The notes under the pieces were generated by a model. That model was not told the DNA's origin. It did not search any database and saw only the letters and a list, made by a program, of their open reading frames with translations. A stretch of DNA of 64,000 nucleotides from Massilia pinisoli (GTDB lineage Bacteria; Pseudomonadota; Gammaproteobacteria; Burkholderiales; Burkholderiaceae_D), in contig NZ_JANUGW010000014.1 in NCBI RefSeq assembly GCF_024753285.1, positions 1-64,000 on the forward strand, read 5' to 3'. This document shows positions 63,503 through 64,000 of this stretch, piece after piece. The number at the start of each line of letters is the position of its first letter. The stretch's first letter is position 1. The translations under genes and the position numbers were made by a program.

Positions 63503-64000
63503 ATGACGACGCGTGAACTCAAACTGTTCGGGCAGCCGGCCATCCTCGGCCCGGACGGGGCGACGCCGGTCAGGCTCAAGCGGTGCGCCCTGCTGCTGGC
63601 CATGTTGGCCTCGACGCCGGACGGCATGGAACGCGCGACGCTGGCCGAGCGGTTGTGGGAAGAGGGGGAGGAGGCCGCGCGCCTGCGGCGGCTGCGGCGG
63701 CTGGTATTCGAAGCGCGCGGTCTGCTGGGCGAAGACGCATTGCCGGAACAGAGCGGGCGGCTCGCGCTCAGCGACGCATGGCGGGCGCACTGCGATGTCG
63801 CGCGCTACCTGCAGCAATATCACAGCCTGATCCATCACGGCGGGAACGTGTCGGCGCCCGTGCCCGCATTCGATATCGTGCAAGCCGCGCGCGCCCCGCT
63901 GCTCGGCGACTGGGCGTTCGACGAGCGGACGCAGGCGGCCGAATGGCTCGATTTTCAGCGCACTGCGCAAAGCAGCCGTTGCCGCCGCATGCGCGACAAG
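63503..64000 (+). CDS. SARP/BTAD-type transcriptional regulator, N-terminal part (cut by window end)
   Basis: An ATG at 63503 with AAGGAG upstream opens 166 codons without a stop to the window edge. The start MTTRELKLFGQPAILGPDG, then VRLKRCALLLAMLA, ATLAERLWEEGEEAARLRRL and FEARGLLGEDAL is the winged-helix DNA-binding domain of SARP/AfsR-type regulators, followed by the beginning of a helical BTAD region. Such proteins often carry ATPase or TPR domains further on. It is divergent from the NnrU/MddA-like gene with an 84-base gap, so it may control it. Confidence 0.75.
   Translation, partial: MTTRELKLFGQPAILGPDGATPVRLKRCALLLAMLASTPDGMERATLAERLWEEGEEAARLRRLRRLVFEARGLLGEDALPEQSGRLALSDAWRAHCDVARYLQQYHSLIHHGGNVSAPVPAFDIVQAARAPLLGDWAFDERTQAAEWLDFQRTAQSSRCRRMRDK

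Overview
The window is 64 kb of GC-rich, gene-dense DNA. It looks like a soil or plant-associated beta-proteobacterium of the Massilia/Duganella type (Oxalobacteraceae). This is inferred from the very high third-position GC, large TonB-dependent receptors of the sugar-uptake kind, secreted and lipoprotein glycoside hydrolases, a PEP-CTERM protein and De Ley-Doudoroff galactose genes. No 16S, tRNA or other marker is present to confirm it.

Layout. (1) 1-4.1 kb: the start of a lipoprotein gene cut by the window edge, an unrecognised secreted protein, a MipA/OmpV outer-membrane protein, and a stretch holding the first copy of a dispersed repeat (R1). (2) 4.1-8.9 kb: a minus-strand operon of a 2-hydroxyacid dehydrogenase, a periplasmic beta-propeller and an MFS organic-anion transporter, with a divergent LysR regulator; probably sugar-acid use. 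(3) 9.2-25.2 kb: a galactoside locus. It has a GH2 enzyme and TonB receptor; GntR and LysR regulators; a sugar porter; and a De Ley-Doudoroff set (SDR dehydrogenase, SMP-30 lactonase, dgoD, dgoK, dgoA) ending in a GH35 beta-galactosidase. (4) 25.3-26.3 kb: a scrap zone with repeat R1 and three decayed integrase 5' ends.

(5) 26.3-59.3 kb: a hemicellulose locus whose enzyme set fits xyloglucan. It contains two GH43 enzymes, a GH74-CBM2-GH5 multimodular protein, a PEP-CTERM protein, a membrane-anchored PA14 protein, two GH51 arabinofuranosidases, a GH5 lipoprotein, a GH27 alpha-galactosidase, a GH74 lipoprotein and an Sde182-like protein. It ends in a surface-lipoprotein/TonB-receptor pair. Control appears to lie with two paralogous AraC regulators that carry two membrane segments and a periplasmic domain, plus a C-terminally truncated XylR-type regulator. 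(6) 59.4-64 kb: R1 copy 3, a cytochrome b561, a DUF2231 membrane protein, a sorbosone/PQQ-type sugar dehydrogenase, an NnrU/MddA-like methyltransferase and the start of a SARP-type regulator.

How the parts may work together (inference): extracellular GH74 and GH5 enzymes cut xyloglucan, the lipoprotein and TonB receptor capture and import oligosaccharides, and GH43, GH51, GH27 and GH35 remove side chains. The released galactose would enter the De Ley-Doudoroff pathway. The membrane-tethered AraC proteins would sense sugars in the periplasm, a one-component counterpart of the hybrid two-component sensors of Bacteroidetes. The locus also carries signs of past duplication and loss: a GH5 relic, three copies of an operator-like repeat and a second repeat family (R2) beside glycosidase genes. 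No alpha-xylosidase (GH31) or fucosidase is visible in the window.
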